Positions 12,890 through 24,589 of a DNA stretch of 64,000 nucleotides are shown here, in pieces. The translations under genes and the position numbers were made by a program. Origin of the DNA: Xenopus tropicalis (taxonomy: Eukaryota > Chordata > Amphibia > Anura > Pipidae); contig NC_030681.2 in assembly GCF_000004195.4 (NCBI RefSeq), positions 142,162,006-142,226,005 on the forward strand, read 5' to 3'. How positions within the stretch are numbered: position 1 is the first letter of the stretch; each line of letters starts with the position of its first letter. Under the pieces are notes generated by a model, which saw only the letters and a program-made list of their open reading frames with translations, ran no database searches and was not told where the DNA came from.

Positions 12890-15800
12890 CTTTAACAGGA
12901 GAAATTGGGACAGATCAGAGATGAAGCAGAATACATCGTATGAAGGGATTTGCCAAGACAACACACACATACACCAAGGAACACGTAAAGCTGCCCATAT
13001 ACGTACCAACAGAAAATGATTATCAGTGTGTGTATGGGGGGGGGCTGATCCGGTCTGATATCTATGTCCTAATGTGCTCCCTAGGTGGTTTTGCCAGCAG
13101 TCTGCCCACCTCCTGTATCTTACATGAATAGAATAGTTGCAGAAGGTGGTACAACTGCTTTATTTTATGACAGTCCTATCGGCATCTGTAAAAGCTATTC
13201 TATTTCAGCCAGAGAGATGGTAAGTTTTTATTTTATTTTTTTACTGACGATTCCATTTCACCATCGCCCACCTGAGTTTTTTGACTGGGGAGAACATAGT
13301 CTATGTATTATGGGCATTGGTTGGTTTGGGTAGGTTAGAAAATGTACTGTAATCTACTGATGCACCAATTTGGCACAGTGCAACACATCTTGGCTTTGTT
13401 GTTACTATCATTTGTGCACTTTCTATGGAACAACAGATATGTGCCCATACCTTGTAAGGCTCCTTATACTTGTTCGGCACTATTGGACAGAGATAATATC
13501 TGATTGGCCAATAAATACTTGTACAGGTATAGGAGCCATTATCCAGAATGCTTGGGACCAAGGGCATTGCGGATAAGGGGTCCTTCCGCATTTTGGATCT
13601 CCATACCGTAAAACTACTAAAAAAATCAGTAAAACTTTAATAAACCCAATAGGATTGTTTTGCATCCAATAAGGATTAATTATATATTTGTTGGGATCAA
13701 ATACAAGGTACTGTTTTATTATTACAGAGAAAAAGGAAATCAATTTAAAAATTTTGAATTATTTGATTATAATGGAGTCTATGGGAGATGGGCTTTCCAT
13801 AATTCGGAGCTGGCATTCAGAATAGGAGATGGATCTATAATTACTAGTAACCTAAAAAAACAGATATTGGTCTTACTGGAAAATACCACTGGGCGATGTT
13901 GGCACTGGGCTGTGGATACAGTCCTTTCCCAACGGATATGCACAGGCCCATGGTATACATGGCATTTTAATATTATTTCTCAAATGTGGGTTTGTGGGTT
14001 GCGGGCATGGCCATGGCTTTATGAAGGACAGGTCATGTCAGACCAATTTAATTGCTTTTTATGATGAGGTAAGTAAGAAGCTGGACAGTGGGGATGCAGT
14101 AGATATAATCTATTTGGATTTTACCAAAGCATTTGATACCGTTCCCCACAAACGACTGCTTTCTAAGCTAAGGTCTATTGGTCTTAGTGAAGTCGTTTGC
14201 ACATGGATAGAAAACTGGCTACAGGATCGGGTACAGAGGGTGGTTGTTAATGGCACATTCTCTACTTGGAGTAAGGTCCTCAGTGGGGTCCCTCAGGGTT
14301 CTGTACTGGGTCCACTTTTGTTTAATTTGTTCATAAATGACTTGGGGGAGGGTATTATGAGTAATGTATCAGTGTTTGCAGATGACACAAAACTCTGCAG
14401 ACCAGTCAATTCTATCCAGGATGTGACATCCCTGCAGCAGGATCTTGACCAACTGGCAATCTGGGCAGCTAAGTGGCAGATGAGATTTAATGTGGATAAA
14501 TGTAAGGTCATGCACCTGGGATGTAAAAACATGCAAGCCCCGTATACCCTTAATGGGACTGCACTAGGCAAATCCATAATGGAGAAGGACCTTGGAGACC
14601 TTGTAGATAATAAACTTGGCTGTAGCAAGCAATGCCAGGCAGCAGCTGCAAGGGCAAACAAGGTTTTGAGCTGTATTAAAAGGGGTATAGATTCACGGGA
14701 GGAGGGGGTTATTCTTCCCCTTTACAGAGCGCTGGTAAGGCCCCATCTAGAATATGCTGTTCAGTTTTGGTCTCCAGTGCTCAAACGGGGCATTATTGAG
14801 TTAGAGAGGGTCCAGAGAAGGGCAACTAAGCTGGTAAAGGGTATGGAAAGTCTCAGTTATGAAGATAGACTGGCCAAGTTGGGTCTGTTTACACTGGAGA
14901 AGAGGCGCTTAAGAGGTGACATGATAACTATGTATAAATATATAAGGGGATCATATAATAACCTCTCTAATGTTTAATTTACCAGTAGGTCCTTCCAACG
15001 GACACGAGGGCACCCACTCCGTTTAGAAGAAGGGAGGTTCCATTTAAATATTCGGAAAGGATTTTTTACAGTGAGAGCTGTGAAGTTGTGGAATTCCCTC
15101 CCCGAATCAGTCGTACTGGCTGATACATTATATAGCTTTAAGAAGGGGCTGGATGGATTCTTAGCAAGTGAGGGAATACAGGGGTAGGGGAGATAGCTCT
15201 CAGTACAAGTGAGGGAATACAGGGGTATGGGAGATAGCTCTCAGTACAAGTGAGGGAATACACGGTTATGGGAGATAGCTCTTAGTACAAGTTGATCCAG
15301 GGACTGGTCCGATTGCCATCTTGGAGTCAGGAAGGAATTTTTTCCCCTCTGAGGCAAATTAGAGAGGTTTCAGATGGGGTTTTTTGCCTTCCTCTGGATC
15401 AACTAGTAGTTAGGCAGGTTATATATAGGCATTATGGTTGAACTTGATGGACGTATGTCTTTTTTCAACCCAACTTACTATGTTACTATGTTCTGGTGCA
15501 ATTTATGCCCACTGTGCCATGTACTACTGGGCTATTATTGTTAGCCTGGTGGCAACTGACCAGATTGGCCCTATTTGGCCACCCAACTTTTGTATAGAGT
15601 GAAGGGAGTATTAGCACTATCCTTAAGCGCTAGCTCAGTAAATGTGCCCTGCCAGTATGAGAGAGGGACTGAGCGCTGCCACCCTGGGCAACAGCTCACA
15701 TGTCTATATAAAAATACATCCCAGTGTGGAGTTTCCCCACTTTCTTGCAGTTAAAATGCTAGCCATGACAGAACCCCATCAAGGCGGCCCCAACAGGCAA

Positions 15801-16348
15801 AGATCTGTTAGACTGGGTGCTAAATGAGTGGCCCCTAGCATGTATGGCCAGCACACAACACTCTTACCCCTTTATCATAGGTCACAACCTGGTATTATAA
15901 CTTAAAACGTGTAACATGATAAATAATCACTGAGCGTTATGTGGAGGATGCTGGGAAATGTAGTCCAGCTTGCTGTGCCACAGGGCCCTTATACCTTGAG
16001 CACCTCCTGGCAGAAGCGCCGGACAGACTGCAGGGAGCCCAGATCTAGCTGTTTGATGACTATCTCCCCTCTCTCCCCGGCCTCTCTCCGTAGCTCAGCT
16101 GCCGCCTCCTCAGCCCGGCCCTGGTCCCTACAAGCCAGAATCACCCGGGCTTCCTGCTTGACCAGCTCCGCCGCAGTTGCCTTGCCAATCCCGCAATTAG
16201 CCCCCGTAATGATCACCGTCTTCCCACGCATTAGGCCGGAGCCTCCGGCTCGGACGCTGTTACTTAAGAGCCGACGAACTACAAGGATAAGCCCTCCGCC
16301 TAGAGCCACGGCCGCTGCCACCATCAGGGCGGGGGAAGAAGCCGCCAT
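12272..16348 (-). CDS. rdh14: RDH14, retinol dehydrogenase 14 (two coding exons)
   Basis: This is a short-chain dehydrogenase/reductase that, in the family, reduces retinal or oxidises retinol with NADP(H) at internal membranes. The coding exons are 15995-16348 and 12272-12889 (reverse strand), joined in phase 0 to give 323 codons; human RDH14 is 336. Residues about 6-24 form a hydrophobic N-terminal anchor. TGANCGIG at 49-56 is the cofactor loop, NNAG is at 128-131, the catalytic serine is around 178-179, and the YxxxK pair is Y204/K208. The C-terminal half, including the EGVSGSYFG and [11 protein letters not shown] segments, closely matches what I recall of mammalian RDH14 rather than RDH11/12/13. 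The start is the ATG at 16348, which has A at -3 and G at +4 and places the anchor at the N-terminus. The gene lies downstream of NT5C1B on the same strand, as in mammals, which supports orthology. No frame damage is seen. Confidence 0.95.
13524..13808 (+). mobile_element. TIR element with a single internal unit, 3' truncated
   Basis: It starts TACAGGTATAGGAGCC and carries one copy of the internal unit that is tandemly amplified at three other places in the window. It breaks off at about 13808, before the right terminal repeat. It is useful as a likely pre-expansion form. Confidence 0.8.
14000..15491 (+). mobile_element. 5'-truncated CR1/jockey-type LINE, reverse transcriptase remnant
   Basis: The frame 13994-14977 encodes the C-terminal part of a non-LTR reverse transcriptase. 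It shows [13 protein letters not shown] (first catalytic aspartate), [20 protein letters not shown] and the FADDTKL box. A TAA at 14975-14977 breaks the frame. The usual tail ([13 protein letters not shown], then [10 protein letters not shown]) continues past it to about 15180. The 3' end has TGAACTTGATGGACG and finishes ACTATGTTACTATG. The endonuclease and N-terminal RT are missing, so this is a dead copy. It lies antisense in the RDH14 intron. Clade assignment (CR1, Rex1 or relative) is inference. Confidence 0.88.
15166..15290 (+). repeat. 41-bp triplication in LINE 3' region
   Basis: AAGTGAGGGAATACAGGGGT recurs at 15166, 15207 and 15248, giving three tandem 41-bp copies just after the end of the coding remnant. 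Confidence 0.85.
15995..16348 (-). CDS. rdh14: RDH14 coding exon 1
   Basis: This exon encodes residues 1-118: the membrane anchor, the Rossmann cofactor loop and the segment ending FCQEVLK. The donor follows directly as GTATAAG on the reverse strand, with exon end AAG at 15995-15997. The exon is visibly GC-rich and has more CpG than its surroundings, as expected of a housekeeping first exon. The frame stays open upstream to 16429, but that extension starts at a GTG and would push the anchor about 27 residues inward. Confidence 0.93.
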
Positions 16349-16620
16349 ATTAGATGTGGGCAGCGCGCTGCCTGGGAACTTAGTACAAGAGTAAAGTGAG
16401 AGGAGGCCATCTTTGGTAAGGGCAGGCACAAGGAATCTGCTAGAGATTTCAGTGTTATAAAAGCCGTCATGTTTGGTGTGGGTTTAGAAGTGCCTGGGGA
16501 ATCTCAGTGGTGTGTGGGCAGACAGCGGCCTAGAAGCTATGTGCTCTTGTAGGGAGCTCAGTAAAAATAATGCAGCCATGTTTAGTGTTGGCTAAGTCTC
16601 TACATCCCAATGACACTCAC
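16349..16620 (-). promoter_or_regulatory. Probable RDH14 5' UTR and promoter
   Basis: The sequence just upstream of the RDH14 ATG continues the GC-rich, CpG-containing character of exon 1 for roughly 100 bases and then drops to ordinary composition. No TATA box is evident at a usual spacing. The transcription start cannot be fixed from sequence. Confidence 0.4.
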
Positions 16621-18130
16621 AGTGTTACTGATCATATTAGTTTCGCCTTATTTTGGATACTTGTACTATGTAATACACAAGTAAATATTTTGTAAATGAT
16701 ATCCTTCTAGAGTGTGTGTGGTTATTATCATTGCTTAGTGATATCATTATGTCACAAATGTTTTATTTTCTGTTGGAAAATATGAGCATATGAACAGTCA
16801 CCTTCACCATGACCTGCCATTTTATGGAACTCCTCCCTCTGTTATAATATTCTTGTATTTTACACTAGGGGTGGATTTTTACTGTATAAATTGGCAGAAA
16901 ATACGACGGCCCTGTGTATGTTTAACAGGCTAATGGGAACATTTAATAAAAGGATCTAAACTCACACTAGCTACTCCTGTCTTCTTCTGAGATTTCCTAC
17001 CTCAGGCTGTTCAGCAATAACCACCCAGCAGGGTCCAAACAGGTAAAACCTCTTTTTACCTTACTTTTTAAAGGAAAACAAGGCAACCACCTGATGTTCC
17101 TTTCCAATAATAAACTCCACTTGCCTTAACCTGGAAACAGAATTCTCCACCCCTTCGAACTGTGAAGAAACTCAGCCCAATGCTGGTGTTAATCCATCAG
17201 GGAGCTTCTCTAAGTAAAGGTAATTCAAAACCTTTCCCCTTCTACATTCTCTACATCCATTGAAACAGCAACACCCTCACTTTCTTTAACATCATTTTAC
17301 TAACCCACCCAAACTTTTAAAGATACAACTATATCATATCTATATGATATACATCACTCTTCATGAGTGTCTTCTGAGAACTGTCATGGTATAATGGATC
17401 TCCTGCAAAAAAAAAACCTCCCCAAATAAACACAAGAAGGTGCAATAGGCAAGAAGGTGCCATTGGATTAATGCCATCACTGCACTCCTCCCATTCCCCC
17501 TCCATTCTCGCCATCTATAATTGTCCAGCTTGGGCAGGGGTATTAGGCCCCCTAATCTGACGCATACACAAGATTTTGGAATGATGCAAAGCTTGCCTTA
17601 AAAACAGTGTCCATAAAATGGCACCTGCCTGTTTGCTATTATTGTTAATTCCATTACTAAATACAAGATTTAAATCATTTATATAATGTGAGTAAAGTTT
17701 ATTTTGATTGACTAACGCAATTATGTTAACAAGTCCCCTTTAATTTTTCCAAATTTTTTTTCATAATGTTCATAGTGACCCAGAGGGTTCACAACTCCCT
17801 CTCCCTTCCTTTTTCTCTTAGCAAGGGCCCAGCTAAGTGTCCAATGTAACCAATGTTCTACCATCCTAAGCTAGGCAGTTACATTTTGGCCTTAGATAGG
17901 GTCACACTGTGAATGCTGGAAATCAGTATCTTATCTGTGTTTTAGATTGTCATATACAATTCAGAATGTATAACATTCAGGTTATTAATATATACTCAGA
18001 AGGAATGTTCCTTGTTTTTGCTTTTTCTGATCAATCTGGCAGCTTTAGGACAAAGTAGTGCCTTCAGTTCAGTCTAATATTTGTATAGAGTCCCTAATTG
18101 TTATTGTCCCCCCCATGGCCCTTGGCTTTT
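16620..18130. other. Intergenic between RDH14 and NT5C1B
   Basis: No supported gene or named repeat. Composition is A/T-rich. Confidence 0.5.
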
Positions 18131-18199
18131 GCAAAAACCAAGGCTGGCTAAAGCCAATGGCAATGCAGTGCCCATGGCATAGTCTCTCACTTTCTCAGC

Positions 18200-18935
18200 C
18201 TTGAATTGTATGACTTTTGGCTTTTTGCAGCCTTGCAGTGTATGGCCTCTGGCTTTTGCAAACCTTGTTGTGCATGCACTCTGGTCTTCCAGTCTTAGAC
18301 TGCATGGCATCTGGGGTCTTCAGTTTCTGAGTGCATGCCCTCTGGCATTTTCCAGTTATAGAGTGTATGGCCTCTGGCTTTTACAACTTTATAGTGCATT
18401 CTGGCATTCTTTACCTTGTGATGCATTGTCTATTCCTTCTCCATCCTTGCTGTGCATGGCCTCTAGCTTTCTACAGCTTTGCAGTGTATTGCCTTTGGCT
18501 TTAGCCAACATTGCTCAGCATGGCCTTTGTCTTTCCCAAGTTCTTTGTCCTGGCTTTCTCCGGCCTGCAATACATGGCCAATGGCTTTCACAAGTCTTGT
18601 GGTGCCTAGCCTCTGGCTTCCCATTCTCGAGATGCATGACTTTCCCACCTGGTAATGTATAACTTCTGGCCTTCTTTAGCCTAAAATTGCATGGTCTCTG
18701 GCTTTGGCAAGACTTATGGCGTATGGCCTCTGGCTTTGTGAAGCTTTACGATACATGGCTTCTGGCTTTCTTCTGCCTCTCCATGCAGGGACTATGCCAT
18801 TTTCCATGTTTGCTATGTATGGCTTCTGGCTTTCTCCATCTTTGCAGTGCGTGACCTCTGGCTTTCGCAAGCCTTGCAGTGCAAGGCCTCTGGCTTTCTA
18901 CCAGCCTCATGGTGTGTGGCCTCCAGGATTTCTAC
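18200..18935. repeat. Degenerate tandem repeat, about 40 bp
   Basis: Repeated variants of GCATGGCCTCTGGCTTT followed by GCAAGCCTTGCAGT, spaced about 36-45 bp apart, fill the stretch. Units are well diverged, so the array is old. The 153-codon plus-strand frame here is a by-product. Confidence 0.8.
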
Positions 18936-20416
18936 CAGCCAGTGGTATTTTACTGCTTTGTGGCTCCAGCCTTGGAATGCTTGTGTAAGTCAGAAGACAA
19001 TGTTTGGAATGTGATAAGTTTCTGCTACTTTTGGCATGTCTCCTGGGGCACGAGCCAACATTAACTGTACTTGAGATATTCTATGCAAATGACTGATGAG
19101 TGTGTAGTGCTTATAATATAGTTCCTGGATTTCACTCACTGGAAACAAGGGTATGGAGCATGGGACAGCTTCAGCATGGATGGCTCATACATTCCATGGT
19201 CTTCGCTGTGTTGCTCTTGCAGTGGGTATGTGTCTGCCAGTTTTATATTGTACTCTTTGATCTGTTGGTGCTGAATTAAACCTTAGATATCCTACTCATT
19301 ATTTCACCATTGCTTGGTAGATTCCATAGATTGTACTGGCATGGTAGGACATAGATTAAAAAGTGACTTTCACTTACCTTAGATCTGCGAATGGCTTTTC
19401 TTCCTTGCCATGATTTACCAGTACAGTCTTATAACTATGATGGGAAGGGAGGCAGGGGTCTTATAGGTAATGTTAGCTTAATGGCCATACCTTTTTTTGG
19501 GTGGGGCATTACTACCCATAGATTTGTTCTGGGATGACAGAAACCCTGGATTTATTGCATTGTGTTTACTGTCAGCTCTTGAGCAGGTACCTTTTTTGTA
19601 AAAAAAAAATTAAATAAAATCTTGTTTGGTCAATGAATATATTATATATATTAAAGACTTGGTCAGGAAGCCTTTTAAAAAGAAAAAGGTATATCTTAAA
19701 AAGAAAACATGAAAGAATACAGTGTAAACTAAGTAAATTATGTGTTAATGGACAAAGGGTGTTTCAAATCCTAATACAAATTATATAATTATCTTACCCT
19801 GATTACGGTGAATTTCTTTTCCTAAACTCCTAGAACACAGCATACATTACTATATCATGTATCTCAGGGCCAATTAGGACAAAGAAACACATGTAATGTA
19901 AATAATAAATGGGGCCCACTCTTGGAAACAGCATATAGTAACAAGCTAATTGGGCCTGAGAACTGAAAAATAAGTGAAGGGAAAGTTTGTGTAGCTGTTT
20001 TCCTTGGAGTACAGGAACAGAAAATTGTGCTAAGTATGGTTCTGTTTTCCTGAACAACAGGCACTACCAGACATTAAAGCTCCTGGGCATAAAAATACCC
20101 AAGAAATGCCAATTAAATATCAACTGCAGTACCAGGAATTGAGACTGTAAACCAGAAACCAGGATATCATGCATATCCAGCTTGTAAGACAAATGGAGAG
20201 TTTGGAAGACCAGGCAGTGGCTCTGGTGGAAATATTTCAGACAACGCCTAAGACGCAGAAATTATCTTTGCAGAATGGTCCAAAGTGTCTGTAGACCTCT
20301 GCTTGTAGGCCTTCAAAATACATGCCATCAACTATCTACTGTGTTTTCTGTTGAACAAAACTGAGTTTGTGTGGAGAATCATACTAGCAAAGAAGTGATT
20401 GGTGCTCTGACACATC
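18936..20416. other. Intergenic, nothing recognised
   Basis: Unique-looking A/T-rich sequence with no supported feature. Confidence 0.5.
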
Positions 20417-20424
20417 TTCTAAAG

Positions 20425-20711
20425 CAGGGATCCCCAACTTTTTTTTTACTTGTGAGCCACACTCAGATGTAAAAAGTGTTGGTGAGCAACACAAGCATGA
20501 AACACTTTCTTTGGGGGTACCAAGTAAGGGCTGTGATTGGCTATTTGGTAGTCCCATGTGGACTGCTAGCCTGCAGAAGGCTCTGCTTGGAGTAAAACTG
20601 TGTCTCTGTGCTTCCAAAACTTGCCTCCACCTACTTTGAGGCCACTGGGAGCAACATCAAGGGGAGTGGTATGCAAAATGGTGCTCACGAGCCACTGCTT
20701 GGGGATTTCTG
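20425..20711. mobile_element. hAT-type MITE with exact 8-bp duplication
   Basis: It starts CAGGGATCCCCAAC and ends near GGGGATTTCTG. TTCTAAAG stands on both sides (20417-20424 and 20712-20719). The interior includes ACTTTGAGGCCACTGGGAGC, shared with the copies at 41160, 48330 and 56800. Confidence 0.92.
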
Positions 20712-20719
20712 TTCTAAAG

Positions 20720-22240
20720 TGATGATTAATGGAAAAAGCAACTTGATGGCATCTTCCAATGTATGTCTTCTAAGGGATAAAGTATTTGAAGCGACAATGA
20801 ACCAAGAAAAAATAGTCCAATTGCTGCTTTACTTGTGAAAATGCCTTAAAATCTCAGGATGTCAGACATCATTTGCCAGCAGTGGAAATGGTCATTATTT
20901 GCACATTTAAGGCACTGGAATGAAGGCCCTTACTGAAACTGGACTGCAAGAACTCAAGGATCTCTGGAATAGCTGAGCATATTGAATAATGACTAGCAGA
21001 ACACCAGTTTGAATGCACATTCAACATTTGATTATATATTGTGGAAGCAGAAGGCTTATAAGCTTTAAAAATAAATTAGATGACCTTCCTTGAACATTTT
21101 CACTCAACAATTTTTTTCTCAACTTTCATGACCAAAGACTTCAAGGCCATTTAGGGATGGCCATTACAACTTTCACCCTCTCTGCTGAAACCCTCTTGAA
21201 AAGACAGAAGATCAGAGGAATTGGAGAGAACACATACTCTCTTAAAAGGACCATAGCTCAGTAGAGGAATGGGACAAGAGGACACTGGTTGAAGAGCTTA
21301 CAATCTAATGTTGATGGGGTATGATCTTATTCACATGTAAAGAGAATTTCTGCTAAAAATGTTGTGGTCATATTATAGGTATTGATGGTGTCTACTGTTT
21401 GGGCAAAAGCAAAATGGTGGTGGTTTTCCAGTGTTATAGAAGTTCTGCATTACCAGTAATACTCCTGTTACAGAAAGACATTATGTCCTGCTCAGTACAA
21501 TTATTTATAGCGCCGACATATTCTACAGCACTTTACTGAAATTGCATTAACATAATGCCAGCCATGTTGTTATTCTGGAATAATAAATGGTGCAATTGGC
21601 CAAATAAGTTATTATTGATATGTCTGGTGATTTCATTCGCTCTGGCAAAAATTGAACTACGTTGTTGACCAGTTTTATCCAACTCCTTCATCTTGGAAAA
21701 GAGCCAGCAGCAGGCTGATTTGGATAGGTCTGTGCATATTCTGAGGTTTGGAAGGCGAACAATGTTTCTAAATACAATAACTGTTTTCTGGCTCTGTTCT
21801 AACTTTTTTTTTTTTTTTTTTTGCAAAGTAAGAGGCAGGAAAATTTGTCATGCCCAACAGATTTATATACACTCATAAACCATATAAATGGAACCACACA
21901 TTACTTATCAAGTTAGATGCTAGCATTAGCACCTTTATCCTGACACCTTCTGGCAGCACCTTATTATTACCAGTTATGCAACTGTTGTATATGTTGATAA
22001 AAAAAAGAATGTGTGATCACTCCAAGGCTAACTGATTAAAAGTCAACTAGAATGGACTAGAACTAGAAATGTCAGCTCTAATTGGAGAGCAATAGAAATG
22101 GATCTGCTCTGTATTAAGTTAGAGTCATTCGTTAAACTCGTGGAAGTTTGTCCTGAGAAATCTGTAGCAGCAAGGAGAGCCATAGGGCGAAGACGGACGA
22201 GGTGATTAGCCGCCATGATTTTTAAGATCCATTGCAGAAT
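20720..22240. other. Intergenic with short repeat tails
   Basis: Near 21294 (GAGCTTACAATCTAA) and 21495-21545 (TTTATAGCGCCGACATATTC) lie scraps of the repeat seen at 6281. Nothing else is recognised. Confidence 0.5.
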
Positions 22241-22241
22241 T

Positions 22242-22592
22242 TAAAATCAGTAAAATTACTCTAAACAGCCTCCAGAATTACCTACCTTTGTCCCAGCATT
22301 CTCTCTGACCTGGTTCCTCAGTCAGAAGGTGTTTTTTTTTCTCTGCTTCCTTGTGCAGAGTGAAGACCCGCCCCACTTCCTGTTCAGTTCTCTCTTCAAT
22401 TTGACAACCTGTTGTCGAAGTGGAGAGCCTTCTGGGCATGCCTGGAGGCAGCAGGAGCCAGTCTGTGCATTAGCAGGGTTTTTTTTTTTTTTGAATGAGA
22501 GACCTGAACAGGACTGAGGAACCAGGTCAGAGAGAATGCTGGGACAAAGGTAGGTAATTCAGGAGGCTGTTTAGAGTAATTTTACTGATAGA
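22242..22592. mobile_element. Palindromic MITE with arms of about 80 bp
   Basis: The left arm reads AATTACCTACCTTTGTCCCA and the right arm its complement, TGGGACAAAGGTAGGTAATT. The arms span about 22242-22321 and 22503-22592. The right end is ATTCTTTAA, which fits a TTAA-inserting family. It would fold into a long hairpin. Confidence 0.8.
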
Positions 22593-22689
22593 AAAAAAAA
22601 AAAAAGGTTTACTTATTCTTTAAGGTCAAAACGTGGGCTAGCCGATTCAGCCTCAGAATCAAATATGTGCTATCAGAAATGTGATTAAA

Positions 22690-23370
22690 AACTTTATTTG
22701 GCGAGATGTCACAAAATTTCTTTCACAGGAGAGGAAAAAAGTTGTTGCCAACCCCAACCCTCAAGAGAACCAATTCGTTCCCAACTCTATCTACCCAACA
22801 ACAATTACTGTATTTCTCTCTTTCAAGAGGAAAATATCTCACTATGATTTAAGCATTAAAATGGAATAGGCAGAACATGGAAGAACTCGCTCAAGTACAA
22901 TAGACAGGACTCCTGAAAAAAGTTGTTGCCAACCCCAACATTCAAGAGAACCGATTCGTTCCCATCTCCAACTACCCAACAACAATTACTGTATTTCTCT
23001 CTTTCAAGAGAAAAATATCTCACTATGAGTTAAGCATTAAAATGGAATAGGCAGAACATGGAAGAACTCGTTCAAGTACAATAGACAGAACTCTAAAAAA
23101 AGTTGTTGCCAACCCCAATCCTCTAGAGGAAAAATAAGACAACCAAATTATTCCAATCTCCATCTGCCCAACAACAATTACTGTATTTCTCTTTTAGAAC
23201 AGTAATATATCTCACTATTATGTAAGCATAAACATGGAATAGGAAGAACATGGAAGAACCAAATTGTTCCAATCTCCATTTACCCAACAACAATTACTGT
23301 ATTTCTCAATTAGAACAGGAATATATCTCACTATTATGTGAATTATGCCAACCCCAACCCTCTAGAGGAA
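22690..23370. repeat. 180-bp tandem repeat, about 3.5 units
   Basis: GTTGTTGCCAACCCCAA recurs at 22741, 22922 and 23102, with a shortened unit near 23345. Each unit also has CAACAACAATTACTGTATTT and GGAAGAAC blocks. Confidence 0.9.
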
Positions 23371-24210
23371 AAAATAAGAAAAAACTATTGTTCCCAAAAA
23401 CAATTATAGTAACAGGGCTCAGGCGGCAGTACAGAAGCCAAAGTTGATTTTTTAGCATTAATATGTCAATTGTGCTAGGCTGGAGGTAGTGCCAGCTTTC
23501 CATACTTCGGAATATAAATGTAAACAACACTCCAATATATTGAAGGACTAGCCTGTCTCCAGCCATTGTGAGTGAAACAACCAACAATTCACTCCCAGGT
23601 ACCTCCAGCCGTGTCGGAGAATCCCATTTCAACCCAGTTAATATAATAAAACAACGCCACCCAATGGTCAGTTTTGTTGATACAATTCAATTTCAGAAGA
23701 AGGAACTTTTCTAACTTTTCTCTTTTTACTGTAGAGACGGCCAGAGAAAAATCACCTGATGAGGCTTTTGTTTTAGTTTCATTATATTATATTACATATA
23801 AGCAAATGCTTCTAATGTTTAAAAATGATTTCTTTTTCTCTGTATTAGTAAAACAGTACCTACTATAAAAAGTCGACTGGTCTCATTGGGAATCCATATG
23901 CACATTTACTGGACTTACCTATACATTAGCTAACATGTCCACCTGTAAAATCACAATCCAGTTCTGGTCTTCAACTTCACCATCTAAGTGTAAAGTGGAA
24001 TAAAGTCATAAAAATTCCAGCAAGAGATCATTACCTTGCTGATAACCTATAGAGTGTGGGCTGATCTCTCAGGCACTTGCTTTGACTTGTTACACCCTGT
24101 ATTTCACACTAAGCACCAAAGCTCCTACATTCCTGATGCCTGCTAGGAAAACACTTCAGCAGACCCTCCTGCGCCCTCTCATTGCCAAGTTCAATGTAAT
24201 TATTTAGCAT
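23371..24210. other. Intergenic, nothing recognised
   Basis: No supported gene. A short match to the AATAAAACAGTACC stretch of the TIR family near 23845 is probably a small remnant. Confidence 0.45.
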
Positions 24211-24218
24211 GAACAATT

Positions 24219-24233
24219 GGGGGGGGGGGGGGG
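24219..24233 (+). repeat. Run of 15 G
   Basis: Homopolymer of G on the plus strand. It could take part in G-quadruplex structure and its length is prone to sequencing error. Confidence 0.9.
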
Positions 24234-24589
24234 TGATATTTCAATCATTTCACAACCCTAGAATTTCAGCCGTGCCTGGCCAATTCTCACGTGCCTTGCG
24301 TCTGTGTTTTTATATAACGCTAATTTTTCATAGGACGCCGCCCGTTGCCCGATAAGCTGTTTTAGATGTGACTCCAATGTTTAGTCGCAACTGATAATTG
24401 AAATATTTTTACATTACGTATGCGAGTAGGTTAGCGGTGGAAGAAATATTTCACATTTTGCAAATTCCTTTTGAATGTCTTAATGGTACTTGTTTCTGAA
24501 AAAAACGAGATGCTTTCGACTGGTGGGTAATGCATGCTGCCATTTAATATTATAAAAAGAAATTTGTCCATTAGGGCCCGTGATATTTT

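Larger units (their letters stand above)
12890..15994 (-). other. RDH14 intron, with LINE and MITE insertions
   Basis: This is the only intron in the coding part. It starts GTATAAG and ends TTAAAG on the reverse strand. It carries a TA-flanked TIR element fragment (13524-13808) and a 5'-truncated LINE (about 14000-15491), both in the orientation opposite to RDH14. The remainder looks unique. Confidence 0.85.

Noticed and set aside
12273..13009. Start of RDH14 exon 2 frame at 13009
   Set aside because: Sequence before 12889 in this frame is intronic. The acceptor AG at 12890-12891 and the family resemblance beginning EEPRLDVL fix the exon start.
13660..14064. 134-codon frame upstream of the LINE
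   Set aside because: It spans the end of a MITE and unrelated sequence in a frame different from the reverse transcriptase.
16349..16429. N-terminal extension of RDH14 from 16429
   Set aside because: The first codon is GTG, and the ATG at 16348 has a good context and matches the position of the family's membrane anchor.
18201..18662. 153-codon plus-strand frame
   Set aside because: It follows the degenerate 40-bp repeat and has no domain; cysteine, serine and leucine richness is compositional.
24219..24233. Regulatory G-quadruplex
   Set aside because: A single uninterrupted G run, not four spaced G tracts, and far from either gene start; recorded only as a homopolymer.
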